NCBI GenBank assembly: GCA_021286645.1
Contig: JAJTBZ010000072.1
Location: 1-57,153, forward strand
Direction: 5' to 3'
DNA length: 57,153 nt
From: Ignavibacteria bacterium
Lineage (GTDB): Bacteria; Bacteroidota; Ignavibacteria; Ignavibacteriales; Ignavibacteriaceae
The position numbers and the translations under genes were made by a program. Below are positions 15,689-24,735 of this stretch, piece by piece. Numbering within the stretch: position 1 is the stretch's first letter; every line of letters starts with the position of its first letter. The notes below the pieces were generated by a model. The model saw nothing but the letters and a program-made list of their open reading frames with translations. It was not told where the DNA came from and ran no database searches.

Positions 15689-17074
15689 TTATAAATGTCT
15701 TTTTTTCTCGAGTTTATATTCTTTCATTTTAGCATATAACTGGCGCCGGTTGATCTTTAGGCGTGATGCAGTCTGGGTGCGGCTCCAGTTGGTTTCTTCC
15801 AGGGTACGCAACATTATCTCGCGTTCGATGTTATTAAGTATATCTTTAAGTGATTCACCATTCTTTATCTTTTCGTTGAGAGAAGTTACTTCATCTTCTC
15901 CCCGGATTTTCCCCGGAAGCAATTCAAGAGTAATAATGTTTTCGCGTGCAATAACCACGACACTATGGATTACATTTTCCAGTTCTCTTACATTGCCCGG
16001 CCAGTTATACGAGGTAAGGCGCTGCATCGCATCGGGTGAAACGATGGTTTGCGAATGCGGATTGAATTTCTTCAGGAAATGGTTAACAAGTAAGGGAATA
16101 TCTTCCGGATGCTCGCGCAGCGGGGGCAGTGTAATACGAACCACGTTTAACCGATAATACAAATCTTCACGGAACCTGCCTTCGCGTACTTCTGTTTCCA
16201 TGTTCTTGTTTGATGCAGCGATAACGCGAACATTCACCCGGATAGTTTGCTTACCGCCGACTCTTTCAAACGATCTATCCTGTAAAACACGCAGTAAGCG
16301 TACTTGCAGAGAGGGTGACATGTTGTTTATTTCATCAAGGAATATCGTGCCGTTGTCTGCCAGTTCAAATCTGCCCTGGCGCGAAGAAATAGCCCCGGTA
16401 AAGGCACCTTTTTCATGGCCGAACATTTCACTTTCCAGCAGAGTTTCGGGCAGCCCGCCGCAATTTACTTTAATAAAGGCCTTATTATTGCGTACAGAAT
16501 GCCGCTGAATTGCATCGGCGACCAGCTCTTTACCGGTCCCGCTTTCGCCCTCAACCAGCACCGTTGCATCGGTTGATGCAACTTTCCCGATGAGCTTAAA
16601 TATCTGCTGCATTTTGGGGCTTCGGCCAATGATCATCGGTTCATTCTGAACTTCTTCATTGCCGGTAAGCTGTGATTTTAGTTGTTTGATTTCATCAAAG
16701 AGATTTGAGTAGTTAATAGCCCTGAATACCGAAAGCCTGAATTCATCCAAATCGAATGGTTTCTCGATGTAGTCGAAAGCTCCCACTTTCATGGCTTCAA
16801 TTGCGCGCTCGCTTGTTCCATAGGCGGTGAACACGATAACAGCGACATCGGGATTAATTTTTTTAATTTCTTGCAGGGCAGACATGCCATCCAGTTTAGG
16901 CAGGTTAATATCCAGAAGGATAAGAGAAGGATTGCACGATTTTGCTGCTTCAATTGCCTGCAGTCCATCGGCAGCTTCAAACATGATAAAGCCTTCGCGC
17001 GAAAGCAGATCCGTTATGTTCCGGCGCATTGAAGCTTCGTCATCTACTACGAGAATTACCTTATTTTTATGCAT
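15689..17074 (-). CDS. Sigma-54-dependent NtrC-family response regulator
   Basis: Two-component activator for sigma-54 RNA polymerase, 461 aa. REC domain at residues 5-118 with acidic pocket VVDDE and phosphoacceptor Asp55 in LILLDINLP. AAA+ domain at about 148-380 with Walker A GESGTGKE (176-183), the sigma-54-contacting GAFTGA loop (223-228, fully canonical) and arginine-rich sensor segments. Fis-type HTH at the C-terminus (LEETNWSRTQTASRLKINRR, cut to NWSRTQTASRLKINRRQLY). It starts two bases after the stop of the histidine kinase gene, so the two are translationally coupled. Sigma-54-like promoters lie in the divergent region upstream of the pair at 18743-18758 and facing the 19-kb cluster at 18896-18911. 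Confidence 0.95.
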   Translation of the reverse strand: MHKNKVILVVDDEASMRRNITDLLSREGFIMFEAADGLQAIEAAKSCNPSLILLDINLPKLDGMSALQEIKKINPDVAVIVFTAYGTSERAIEAMKVGAFDYIEKPFDLDEFRLSVFRAINYSNLFDEIKQLKSQLTGNEEVQNEPMIIGRSPKMQQIFKLIGKVASTDATVLVEGESGTGKELVADAIQRHSVRNNKAFIKVNCGGLPETLLESEMFGHEKGAFTGAISSRQGRFELADNGTIFLDEINNMSPSLQVRLLRVLQDRSFERVGGKQTIRVNVRVIAASNKNMETEVREGRFREDLYYRLNVVRITLPPLREHPEDIPLLVNHFLKKFNPHSQTIVSPDAMQRLTSYNWPGNVRELENVIHSVVVIARENIITLELLPGKIRGEDEVTSLNEKIKNGESLKDILNNIEREIMLRTLEETNWSRTQTASRLKINRRQLYAKMKEYKLEKKRHL

Positions 17075-17076
17075 AC

Positions 17077-18612
17077 TTAACTGTATTTTTCCTTTTGCTC
17101 GACGGGTAAGAGTATTTTAAAAATTGTTCCATTCGGGGTATTCGGTAAAAATTCCAATTTACCATTATGCGCCCCGATGATTTCATAACAGATTGAGAGT
17201 CCCAGCCCGACACCACTGTTTTTGGTAGTGAAGAACGGATCAAATATCTTTCCCCTTATCTCTTCTGCAATGCCAATCCCGTGATCGGCAATACGAATTT
17301 CAACCGCGTTTTCTGCATCGTTACGCAGCGTGCTGATTTCTACTTTCCCTCCCAGAGGCATGGCTTCAACAGCATTATTTAAGAGATTGATGAAAACCTG
17401 TTCCAGGGATGCTGTATCGCAATACACCGCGGGAAGGTTTTCGCCGAAATGGCTTTCAAGATTGTGGCCGTTGGTAAACTGAATCATTGCAATGGCATGC
17501 TGAATTATATGGTTAACATCTGCCGGGTAGAGCTTTGATGATACAGGTTTGCTAAAATAGAGCAGGCGGCGTACCAGTTTAGAGAGCCTGTCGATTTCAT
17601 CAACAACCATTTGCAAAGAGTCGGTGGTCATAATAGAGTGAATGGGTGACTCTTTATCGAGTTGTTTAATTTCCTGCTGCCACATTTGTGTACGGGTTTT
17701 AATAATTGCCAAAGGCGTTTTAACCTCGTGGGCTACACCGGCAATCAATCTGCCGAGAGTGGCCATTTTTTCCTTTTGATGCAATTCGAGCTCTAATTCG
17801 CGGCTTCTCTGGTGTTCTGCCGAAAGAGCATCCACCATTCTATTAACATACTGGCCAATAGAGCCAATTACACCCGGCATAAGCCTGATCTTATAGGTCG
17901 GCTCGTACTCAATTCGTTCAATGCCTGTTTGTATTTCGCGCACTCTGCGGTAAAACCGGATTGAAACAAACAGAACAAGAATAAAACCGGCTATAGCTGA
18001 TATAGCAGTAAGGTTAAATGTTTTCTTTATCCGTTCAGAAGGCAGTTCTCTTTCGATATGAATACGGGTCCACGCAACCCCTATAATCCTGTTTGATTGA
18101 ATAATAGGAATAGTAACCAGCGGAAACACCGCCGGATCGAACTGGTGCATACCGGTAAAAGCCCGTCCTTTTTCCACCGATTGTTCCACCTGGTGCAGAA
18201 TAATATCGTACGACCGTGGCGGAGGACCGAAACGGGGGATTGGCGGAGGGGAAGTCGGGAAGGCATACCCGACAAATTTATTGATTTGGGGCAAATAGAA
18301 GCCGCCTTCTACCCTGTCAAAACGCGAAAGTACGCTTTGAGTGGTCCAATGGAGTGTGGAATCGACCATATCGGCGGTTAATTCGGTCAGAATACGGGGA
18401 TTTAGTACTCCGGCCTTCGAAAGACTGTCGATATAGTATTCCGATGATGCCAATAAAATTGAGGCAGCCTGGGCGGACAGATTTTTGTTTGCTTCAATTA
18501 CTTCTGCTGTCCAGTTATCGATTGCTTTTTTCGCGACAATGCTCAATGCACCACCCACGAAAAGGCATGCAACGAGTATGAGAACCGTGCGTAAACGTAA
18601 TTTGGGAATCAA
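17077..18612 (-). CDS. Membrane sensor histidine kinase, partner of the NtrC-type regulator
   Basis: Two membrane helices (about residues 9-27 and 201-220) flank a periplasmic sensor domain of roughly 170 residues that contains a Pro-rich stretch (SPPPIPRFGPPPRS). A HAMP-like linker and coiled coil follow, then HisKA with AGVAHEVKTPLAI (phosphoacceptor His295) and the ATPase domain with NLLNNAVEAM, DHGIGIAEE and GVGLGLSI. The extracytoplasmic sensor suggests it detects a periplasmic ligand. The start is uncertain: TTG at 18612 has no close ribosome site, whereas AAGGA fits two ATT codons 4-7 bases downstream of it, which would give an N-terminus 3-4 residues longer. It is cotranscribed with the regulator gene. 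Confidence 0.94.
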   Translation of the reverse strand: MIPKLRLRTVLILVACLFVGGALSIVAKKAIDNWTAEVIEANKNLSAQAASILLASSEYYIDSLSKAGVLNPRILTELTADMVDSTLHWTTQSVLSRFDRVEGGFYLPQINKFVGYAFPTSPPPIPRFGPPPRSYDIILHQVEQSVEKGRAFTGMHQFDPAVFPLVTIPIIQSNRIIGVAWTRIHIERELPSERIKKTFNLTAISAIAGFILVLFVSIRFYRRVREIQTGIERIEYEPTYKIRLMPGVIGSIGQYVNRMVDALSAEHQRSRELELELHQKEKMATLGRLIAGVAHEVKTPLAIIKTRTQMWQQEIKQLDKESPIHSIMTTDSLQMVVDEIDRLSKLVRRLLYFSKPVSSKLYPADVNHIIQHAIAMIQFTNGHNLESHFGENLPAVYCDTASLEQVFINLLNNAVEAMPLGGKVEISTLRNDAENAVEIRIADHGIGIAEEIRGKIFDPFFTTKNSGVGLGLSICYEIIGAHNGKLEFLPNTPNGTIFKILLPVEQKEKYS

Positions 18613-18742
18613 AAAGTTAATAATCAGTTCCTTATATAAAAATCATTCAATAGCATGTACCAAATCCACGGGTAATTAGCCGTACTTTTGCCAATATTTA
18701 CGAAAAGCAGTAAAATGGTAAATACTATACCTATTATTATAC

Positions 18743-18758
18743 TGCAATCGGAATGCCA
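18743..18758 (-). promoter_or_regulatory. Sigma-54-type promoter for the kinase/NtrC pair
   Basis: Read on the minus strand the sequence is TGGCATTCCGATTGCA. It matches the sigma-54 consensus TGGCACG-N4-TTGCA with invariant GG and GC exactly 10 bases apart. Transcription would begin near 18732, about 120 bases before the kinase start. Found by eye; the downstream NtrC-type gene makes autoregulation plausible. Confidence 0.65.
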
Positions 18759-18816
18759 AAAAATATGCGTTAAAAACCCACAAAATTTGCACATCTGAGC
18801 CTATACTGCTCATATA

Positions 18817-18839
18817 CAATGGGCAAAAATAACCCATTG
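18817..18839. promoter_or_regulatory. Perfect palindrome, candidate NtrC-type activator site
   Basis: CAATGGG (18817-18823) and CCCATTG (18833-18839) are perfect inverted repeats with a 9-base spacer. The centre (18828) is about 70 bases from the -24 GG of each flanking sigma-54-type promoter, so one site could serve both directions by looping. This would be the binding site of the adjacent regulator. Confidence 0.55.
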
Positions 18840-18895
18840 CATGAATACATGCAGAAAAAAGTTGAAAAACCGGCAAAAAATGCATGGAAAATTTT

Positions 18896-18911
18896 TGGTA
18901 CTTAAGTTGCA
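18896..18911 (+). promoter_or_regulatory. Sigma-54-type promoter facing the 19-kb cluster
   Basis: TGGTACTTAAGTTGCA matches TGGCACG-N4-TTGCA, with invariant GG (18897-18898) and GC (18909-18910) at the required 10-base spacing. Transcription would begin near 18922, leaving a leader of about 130 bases before the GTG at 19054. Confidence 0.65.
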
Positions 18912-19053
18912 TGTAAATAATGCCGAAGAAACAGAAAGCCAATTCGGGTTAATGATTTTTTTTCGAAAAGGTAACAGAAAGGATGAATCTGATACATGTA
19001 TTTACCAGGGTAAACCGGTAAATTAGCTAATCCAAATACAAGGAAAAGAGCAC

Positions 19054-20253
19054 GTGAAATTTCAGATGTTAAGTACTATGAGAACCAGAGTCCTGATACT
19101 AATCCTCCTATGCAGTATGGCCGCGTACCCGCAAAAAGATACCAGCGGAAGCCTGAATGCATTAGTTACCTATGTAGTGAGTAAAATGCCCGGTATGGGG
19201 GCAAATGCCTTCATCGTGCCCACGAATACCGAACTTTCAGTTTTTGCCAGTTCATTTAGTTTTATTGCTTCAAAAAATTACGCTCCCGTTACCGGCATGG
19301 TAGCCGCGTACGGTTATAGTTTTTATAAATTTTACGATGTAAATGTCAGAGATACTTTTTACGTTCTAAAAGAAAATGTTCCTGTCCAAAGAGGGTGGGG
19401 GACGTATATCTATTGTGCCTCCTCTCAAAACAATTTAATGATTGAAATTCCTCATCCGCTTTGGGATAAAAACACGTGGGATGTTGGTATCAGGACGTTT
19501 TTGGCAACAAAGGCACGCTGGTACTCGCTTTCGGGTACGCACAGGTATTGCAATACCGATTCATCCTCTGATGTTGCACACGAAACTCAGACGGTGTTTT
19601 ATAAATCGCATCAGACCATTGCCTGCCCATTGGCAGTACAGCCGCATGGTTTTGATGGAACAGACGCAACATACAGCGGTTACCCGGATGTTGTTATCAG
19701 TAATGGCACCAAAACACCCGTTACATTACATTATACCGTACGTGACGCGTACGTAGCAGCCGGATTTACCGCGGGTGTATTTAGCACGTCAACGTATTCT
19801 TCGTTAAATAAGCTTGGGGCCACCACAAATGTTGAAGGGCAGTGGTCGAACGCCAACGGGAAAACGTTTGTCCATATCGAACATGATTACCCGCTTCGTA
19901 AGGATACAGCAGCGGTACGAAAAACATCCAACATACTGATTGGAATCTTTTCATTATCCAACGCTGTAACAGATCAGCCAATGCATGCTGCTTCATTTAC
20001 ACTTCATCAAAACTATCCTAATCCTTTTAATCCATCTACTACTATAGAATATTCGTTGCCGGAAGCAGGCAATGTAGTGGTTGAGCTCTATAATAGCATT
20101 GGGCAGAAGATTAAGGATCTTACACGTGGGCTGCAGTTAAGCGGTACCCATAAAATTACCTTGTCGGCACAGGGGCTGTGCAGCGGTATATACCTCTGCC
20201 GGGTGCAGTTTCAGGGTTCGCAAAGAACTATCAAATTAAATATCATTAAATAA
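19054..20253 (+). CDS. Secreted N-formylglutamate-amidohydrolase-like enzyme with T9SS sorting domain
   Basis: First gene of the accessory cluster. GTG start with AAGGA about 9 bases upstream; signal peptide ends near residue 26. Residues about 30-300 form a domain whose motifs are PHPLWDKNT (133-141), GTHRYCN (161-167), a DVAH...FYKSH segment (173-186), QPHGF (196-200), VISNG (214-218) and HIEHDYPLR (274-282). The order of His/Asp/Arg-Asn/His/Glu motifs parallels N-formylglutamate amidohydrolases and the cluster's own gene at 30372 ('IQIE...GLRDN'), so a zinc amidohydrolase is inferred. Residues about 318-399 are the type IX sorting domain, beginning QNYPNPFNPSTTIEYSLP, so the enzyme is exported across the outer membrane. 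A homologous domain is the N-terminus of the gene at 36080. The next gene starts 9 bp downstream. Confidence 0.8.
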   Translation: MKFQMLSTMRTRVLILILLCSMAAYPQKDTSGSLNALVTYVVSKMPGMGANAFIVPTNTELSVFASSFSFIASKNYAPVTGMVAAYGYSFYKFYDVNVRDTFYVLKENVPVQRGWGTYIYCASSQNNLMIEIPHPLWDKNTWDVGIRTFLATKARWYSLSGTHRYCNTDSSSDVAHETQTVFYKSHQTIACPLAVQPHGFDGTDATYSGYPDVVISNGTKTPVTLHYTVRDAYVAAGFTAGVFSTSTYSSLNKLGATTNVEGQWSNANGKTFVHIEHDYPLRKDTAAVRKTSNILIGIFSLSNAVTDQPMHAASFTLHQNYPNPFNPSTTIEYSLPEAGNVVVELYNSIGQKIKDLTRGLQLSGTHKITLSAQGLCSGIYLCRVQFQGSQRTIKLNIIK

Positions 20254-20262
20254 TCACTAACA

Positions 20263-22131
20263 ATGATGTACGGTATGAATTCACTTAAAGCTACAAAATA
20301 CCTGGTTCTTATGAGCCTGCTTTCCGGCTGTTTGCTGTTGTTGGCGGGTTGTAACCCATTTCTCGATGACGGCATAACCGATGCCTCGGCAGTGCAGAGT
20401 AAAGGCTATTTTTATGTGACCGATCAAACGTCTTACTCGCTAATTATGTACGATTACAATATGGCCGAAATACAGCGCTGGGCTTTAGACAGCATTGTAG
20501 CAGGCTCTACCGTACAAGGCGCTACATTTGACGGCAAGAATATATGGCTGGCGTTTTCGAATCCGTCATACAGAATTTTTAAAGTACAGATAGATTCAAC
20601 GGGCAAATCATTAAAATGGGTCGATTCAATTAAGGCACCACCATCGGGTAAGGGCACTAACAGAGGTATAGCATGGGATGGCCAGTATTTATGGGCATTG
20701 AACAGCGGATCGACAACCTATAGCTATTCACCAAGTTTATATAAGATTGATGTAGCGACAAAATCCGTACTAGCCACATACGTTCTGCCTTCAGGCGAAC
20801 CACGCGCGCTCACTTTTGTTAATCCCGTTAACGATGTTTACGGCAAGGGGCCCCGCAAAGGTTTATATTACACCGATATTGAAAAGAAAATGGTGTATTA
20901 CTTCTCCACCGAACGCCCGTATTTTGATACGGCATTTTCTGCCCCTGAACCGCCCCTGGGTCAATATTATGTATATCCCACCGGTGTTGCCAGTGACGGG
21001 CAGAAATTCTATGTGATTAACAGCAGCGACGCTGCCGATAACTTTTTCCGCCTGGATTATACCGGTCGGCCTGAATCACGGCACGATTTCTTCAAGGTTG
21101 AGCACCCGGGTGCAATGTTCTGGAGCAGTGTTGATATCAGAACAATAATGGGTGTAGTAACTATTAACGGATGCGCGCCGGCAAAGGGCGCTGCCGGAGC
21201 AAAAATTGAAGTAGATATCACCGGTTCAGGCTTCAAGAGCAGCGGAGTAACGGTTGATTTTGGCGCGAATATTACCGTTGATTCGGCAAAAGTAATCGAT
21301 GTTACCCGTATTCATGCATACCTGAATATTGCTTCATCTGCAACCCTGGGTAAGCGATCAATAAGCGTTACCGTAAGTGGTGTAAAGGCAACACTTACCG
21401 ATGGTTTTGAAGTTACCTCTGTTCCTTTAACAGAATATCTGTACTTCGCAGATCAGAATATGAACAGGGTATATCAGTTACGGATTGAAGATACCGTGAT
21501 AGTTGGTTACTGGAGTACAAAATTAGTTTCTGCCGGTAGTATTCAGGGACTTGCCTATGACGGGCACGATTTCTGGATTACCTGTTCCGGAAGTGATAAG
21601 AGTATCTACAAAGTTACCTTCCCTGTCGGCGATACAAATGCTGCAAAAGTTGCCGGTTCAACCTCAATCTCTCTGGCAGTTTCGGCCGGAACCGTTCGCG
21701 GCTTAACATGCTACAACGGCTATTTATGGCAAACTGCAAGCGGTACACCGAATGGAAAATTATACCGTGCTAACCCCGATTCGGCTACCGTGATGGAATT
21801 TGCAACCGCAATGAGTGCAGAGCCGCGAGGTATTTGTTTTGTTGGTCAACGTTTGCTTTCCGTTGATAATAAGAATAAAACTGTCTCAGAATTCAGTACA
21901 AGTTCATTTACCTGGAACACGATATTTACGATTCCTTCAACAAACGGCGCGCAATTCCCAACGGGTCTATCGTATGATGGCACAAATCTGTGGGTTGCCA
22001 ACAGCAGTACGAATATGGATTTGCTTGAAAAGTTTTCAGTAACAGGAACCCTTATCGGCTATATTGATATCAAACGCGGTCCTATTACCTATGACCCTTC
22101 GATAACCGGTTTAATCTACATAGCAAAGTAA
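20263..22131 (+). CDS. Beta-propeller/IPT-TIG lipoprotein, probable surface ligand-binding protein
   Basis: Lipoprotein signal with lipobox LLAGC (Cys30). The body has two similar beta-propeller-like regions (about 40-290 and 400-622), each built from blades with the pattern GxxxDGxxLWxxxSG, e.g. GIAWDGQYLWALNSG, GLAYDGHDFWITCSG and GLSYDGTNLWVANSS. They flank an IPT/TIG Ig-like domain (about 300-385, GSGFKSSGVTVDFG). The repeats recall glutamine-cyclotransferase-like or SMP30-type propellers, but no catalytic residues can be assigned. Placed between the secreted hydrolase (9-bp gap) and the porin gene (12-bp gap), it may be the outer-membrane binding partner of the porin, analogous in role to SusD. 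That role is inference. Confidence 0.75.
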   Translation: MMYGMNSLKATKYLVLMSLLSGCLLLLAGCNPFLDDGITDASAVQSKGYFYVTDQTSYSLIMYDYNMAEIQRWALDSIVAGSTVQGATFDGKNIWLAFSNPSYRIFKVQIDSTGKSLKWVDSIKAPPSGKGTNRGIAWDGQYLWALNSGSTTYSYSPSLYKIDVATKSVLATYVLPSGEPRALTFVNPVNDVYGKGPRKGLYYTDIEKKMVYYFSTERPYFDTAFSAPEPPLGQYYVYPTGVASDGQKFYVINSSDAADNFFRLDYTGRPESRHDFFKVEHPGAMFWSSVDIRTIMGVVTINGCAPAKGAAGAKIEVDITGSGFKSSGVTVDFGANITVDSAKVIDVTRIHAYLNIASSATLGKRSISVTVSGVKATLTDGFEVTSVPLTEYLYFADQNMNRVYQLRIEDTVIVGYWSTKLVSAGSIQGLAYDGHDFWITCSGSDKSIYKVTFPVGDTNAAKVAGSTSISLAVSAGTVRGLTCYNGYLWQTASGTPNGKLYRANPDSATVMEFATAMSAEPRGICFVGQRLLSVDNKNKTVSEFSTSSFTWNTIFTIPSTNGAQFPTGLSYDGTNLWVANSSTNMDLLEKFSVTGTLIGYIDIKRGPITYDPSITGLIYIAK

Positions 22132-22143
22132 AGGAGAAGGAAA

Positions 22144-23421
22144 ATGAGAACTTATAAACATGTTTATTTCGTAATAGCGTTGGTAATACTTTGCTCGGTA
22201 ACCCCGGTACAGGCCCAGGTGACTCTTGATGGAGAATTCAGGATTCGCTGGTACAGTGATGTTTACGAATGCACACGGGATGCCCGTGATAAAGAAAATT
22301 ACATGCGGGTATTTGCCCGCATGCATTCACTCTGGAAAGCTTCGGATATTGCCAGCGTGAATATGGAAATGGCAACAGTAACAGAAAACCCCAATTCACC
22401 CACCCGAAACATTTCCGGTACCGGTGTGTATAAATATGCTATAACCCAGTTATATGCAGAATTGAATAAAACTGATTATTGGGGACTTGACGCTATACGC
22501 CTTCGTGCCGGTCGTCAGCAATTCCAGATCGGTAATGGCCTGGTTATGGGCGAGTCGAATTACTATATCGACCGCTTTGACGGGGCCCGGGTTGATTTAG
22601 CCTACGATAAGTTCACCCTAACCGGTTTTGGCGCAATTTATGGCCAGAATGTTAGCGCGAGCGGTTTATATCCCGATCCGGGCAGCGACCAGATCTACGT
22701 GGTTAAAGCAGGTGCGGAAGTTGAAAAACAAGAGCTTATGGCTTATTACCTGGTAGATAAACCACGTGGTGATTATAACGATTATTACATACTTGGCGGT
22801 GGTGTTGCTTCCAGCCTTATGAAAGGTCATCTTGAATATTTTGGCGAATTCGCTTATCAAAAATTCAATACTCCCGATGGCGCTCCGAAAAAACATGGTA
22901 TAGGTTATATGGCCGGAGTTGCATACCGTTTTGCATGGGGGCCGTTCAAATCAATAAAGGTTGAAACAAAATATGCTGCAATGCAGGGAGACGATAGTAC
23001 AACAGCTGACCAGGAAATTTTCAGCCCCCAATTCCCTAACTTTTTCTGGGGCGAGCGTACCGGTTACGCTAACGGTGTTGCCGGCGGCGATTACCCATAT
23101 CATCAGAAGAATCTTGAAGGCTGTAGAATTTGGTACAGCAGAATTTATTTTGTTCCGAAAATCGCGCCAAAAGTTCGCCTGCAATTCCAGTACACGAACG
23201 TGAATGAGTACAAAAACAATGATGGCTATAATTCAATGGATGATGAATTAGCAGTAAAGTTATATTACACGTTTTCATCCAATGTACAGGCACAGTTCAG
23301 ATATGGAAGGGTACTTGCAAAAGATTCTGATTACGATCCACAGAAAACAAACGTGGTTACATCCAGCAAGGACCGTTATGATATGAATAGATATATGTTC
23401 GATTTACAAATTCAGTTTTAA
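22144..23421 (+). CDS. Outer-membrane porin (alginate-export-like beta barrel)
   Basis: Excellent ribosome site (GGAGAAGGAAA). Signal peptide of about 25 residues ending VQAQ, then a 400-residue barrel of alternating aromatic and polar strands. Typical segments are IRLRAGRQQFQIGNGLVMGE and DGARVDLAYDKFTLTGFGA, matching the alginate_exp/phosphate-selective porin style where an RxGRQ strand is followed by an IDRFDG loop. The C-terminus ends in an aromatic (LQIQF), as expected for BAM-dependent barrels. It should let the cluster's small products cross the outer membrane. It is part of the 19054-25880 gene run. Confidence 0.85.
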   Translation: MRTYKHVYFVIALVILCSVTPVQAQVTLDGEFRIRWYSDVYECTRDARDKENYMRVFARMHSLWKASDIASVNMEMATVTENPNSPTRNISGTGVYKYAITQLYAELNKTDYWGLDAIRLRAGRQQFQIGNGLVMGESNYYIDRFDGARVDLAYDKFTLTGFGAIYGQNVSASGLYPDPGSDQIYVVKAGAEVEKQELMAYYLVDKPRGDYNDYYILGGGVASSLMKGHLEYFGEFAYQKFNTPDGAPKKHGIGYMAGVAYRFAWGPFKSIKVETKYAAMQGDDSTTADQEIFSPQFPNFFWGERTGYANGVAGGDYPYHQKNLEGCRIWYSRIYFVPKIAPKVRLQFQYTNVNEYKNNDGYNSMDDELAVKLYYTFSSNVQAQFRYGRVLAKDSDYDPQKTNVVTSSKDRYDMNRYMFDLQIQF

Positions 23422-23436
23422 TAATTCTACGGTAAT

Positions 23437-24705
23437 ATGTCTACAGAATTGATAGTTTTAATAGTAATGTTAGTTACGTTCGTTGCCGGGGTATTCATAC
23501 TCCGGCTGCCTTCGGGTGTTACCCTTGCATTAAGCGCGCTGTTAGGAGCATTGGCAGGCGGCGAGGGCATACCCATACGGCATTTGGTTGAAGGCAGCAT
23601 TGCATTTCTCGATCCGATATTGATTGTTTTTACCGCGATGGTATTCATGAAAGTCGTTGATGCAACAGGTGCATTGGCCTCGATAAATTACACGCTTATA
23701 AAAAGGCTGCACCGCTTTCCTACGCTGTTATTCATATTGATTGTATTTTTTATCATGTTCCCCGGAATGCTTACGGGTATTTCATCGACGTGTATCCTGA
23801 CAACAGGCGCCTTGGTTGCCCCGGCATTACTCGCGATGGGAGTACCTGCAACGGCAGTAGGAGCCTTTCTGGCAATGGGAGCGGTACTTGGTATGATTGC
23901 CCCGCCCATTAATTTGCCGGTAATGATTATAGGCGGCGGTGTGGATATGCCCTATATTGGTTTCGAAAAGCCGCTTTTGTTAGCCACGGTACCCACTGCA
24001 ATTTTAACTGCTTTGTATTACCGTGTACGCTACCTGCGCAAATTTGATATCAATGAAGTACTTGCAAAGTTGCCGGAATCAGTGTATCCGGAATATGGAT
24101 TCAAATTATTCCTCCCGATTATTTTCGTTGTGGGGTTCATGGTAATAGTTCGCGTATTCGCGAAATTTATCCCTGATATTGGCATCCCGTTAATCTTTTT
24201 AATTGGTGCACTTGCGGGATTTGGAACCGGAAAAAAATTCAAACTTGATGATATATTCAAAAAATCATTAAATGACTCGCTGCCTGTACTTGGTATATTG
24301 GTAGGTGTAGGTATGTTTGTTCAGGTTATGACCTTAACCGGCGTGCGGGGGTATATTGCAACAGCATTACTGCAATTACCACAGGCGTATTTATACCCGG
24401 CCATAGCGGTTATTATGCCGGCTTTTGGATCTGCTTTCACCGCCTCATCGGTTTTAGGTGTGCCGTTGGTATATGTATTCCTCGGTACGAATGAAATTGT
24501 TGTTACATCGGCGCTCACGCTTATTGCCGGTATTGGCGATCTGATGCCTCCTCCATCTCTTTTGCCAATATTCGCGGCGCAAATAGTTGGTGAAGAAAAT
24601 CATTTCCGGGTATTAAAAAAATGCACTATACCAATTATACTTTCATTAATCGTAGGCGTACTAATGATAATCTTTGCCCGCGATATTGGAATACTACTCG
24701 GATAA
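23437..24705 (+). CDS. DctM-like (TRAP large-subunit-type) permease
   Basis: Integral membrane protein of 422 aa with about 12 segments, the size and pattern of TRAP-transporter large permeases. Diagnostic stretches are GMLTGISSTCILTTGALVAP and the re-entrant APPINLPVMIIGGG with PYIGFEKPL, repeated in the second half as FGSAFTASSVLGVPLVY and GDLMPPPSLLPI. TRAP permeases carry carboxylates and amino-acid-like anions. No DctP-type receptor and no usual DctQ small subunit is encoded next to it; instead a 48-residue membrane protein follows 30 bp later. Glutamate or a related dicarboxylate as substrate is inferred from neighbours only. The ribosome site is weak, and coupling to the porin gene 15 bp upstream is likely. 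Confidence 0.85.
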   Translation: MSTELIVLIVMLVTFVAGVFILRLPSGVTLALSALLGALAGGEGIPIRHLVEGSIAFLDPILIVFTAMVFMKVVDATGALASINYTLIKRLHRFPTLLFILIVFFIMFPGMLTGISSTCILTTGALVAPALLAMGVPATAVGAFLAMGAVLGMIAPPINLPVMIIGGGVDMPYIGFEKPLLLATVPTAILTALYYRVRYLRKFDINEVLAKLPESVYPEYGFKLFLPIIFVVGFMVIVRVFAKFIPDIGIPLIFLIGALAGFGTGKKFKLDDIFKKSLNDSLPVLGILVGVGMFVQVMTLTGVRGYIATALLQLPQAYLYPAIAVIMPAFGSAFTASSVLGVPLVYVFLGTNEIVVTSALTLIAGIGDLMPPPSLLPIFAAQIVGEENHFRVLKKCTIPIILSLIVGVLMIIFARDIGILLG

Positions 24706-24735
24706 CACATAAGGATCAGACAGGTAGAATATACT

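Larger units (their letters stand above)
18613..19053. other. 440-bp divergent control region with no gene
   Basis: AT-rich gap between the minus-strand kinase/regulator pair and the plus-strand 19-kb cluster. It holds two divergent sigma-54-type promoter sequences and a central palindrome, listed separately, plus a second small palindrome GCATG-AATA-CATGC at 18839-18852. Short frames that overlap here (18676-18942 minus, 18841-19026 plus) lack ribosome sites and protein-like composition. Confidence 0.75.

Noticed and set aside
18676-19026. Two short overlapping frames in the kinase/cluster gap
   Set aside because: No ribosome sites, unbalanced composition, and they cover the sigma-54-type promoters and palindrome.
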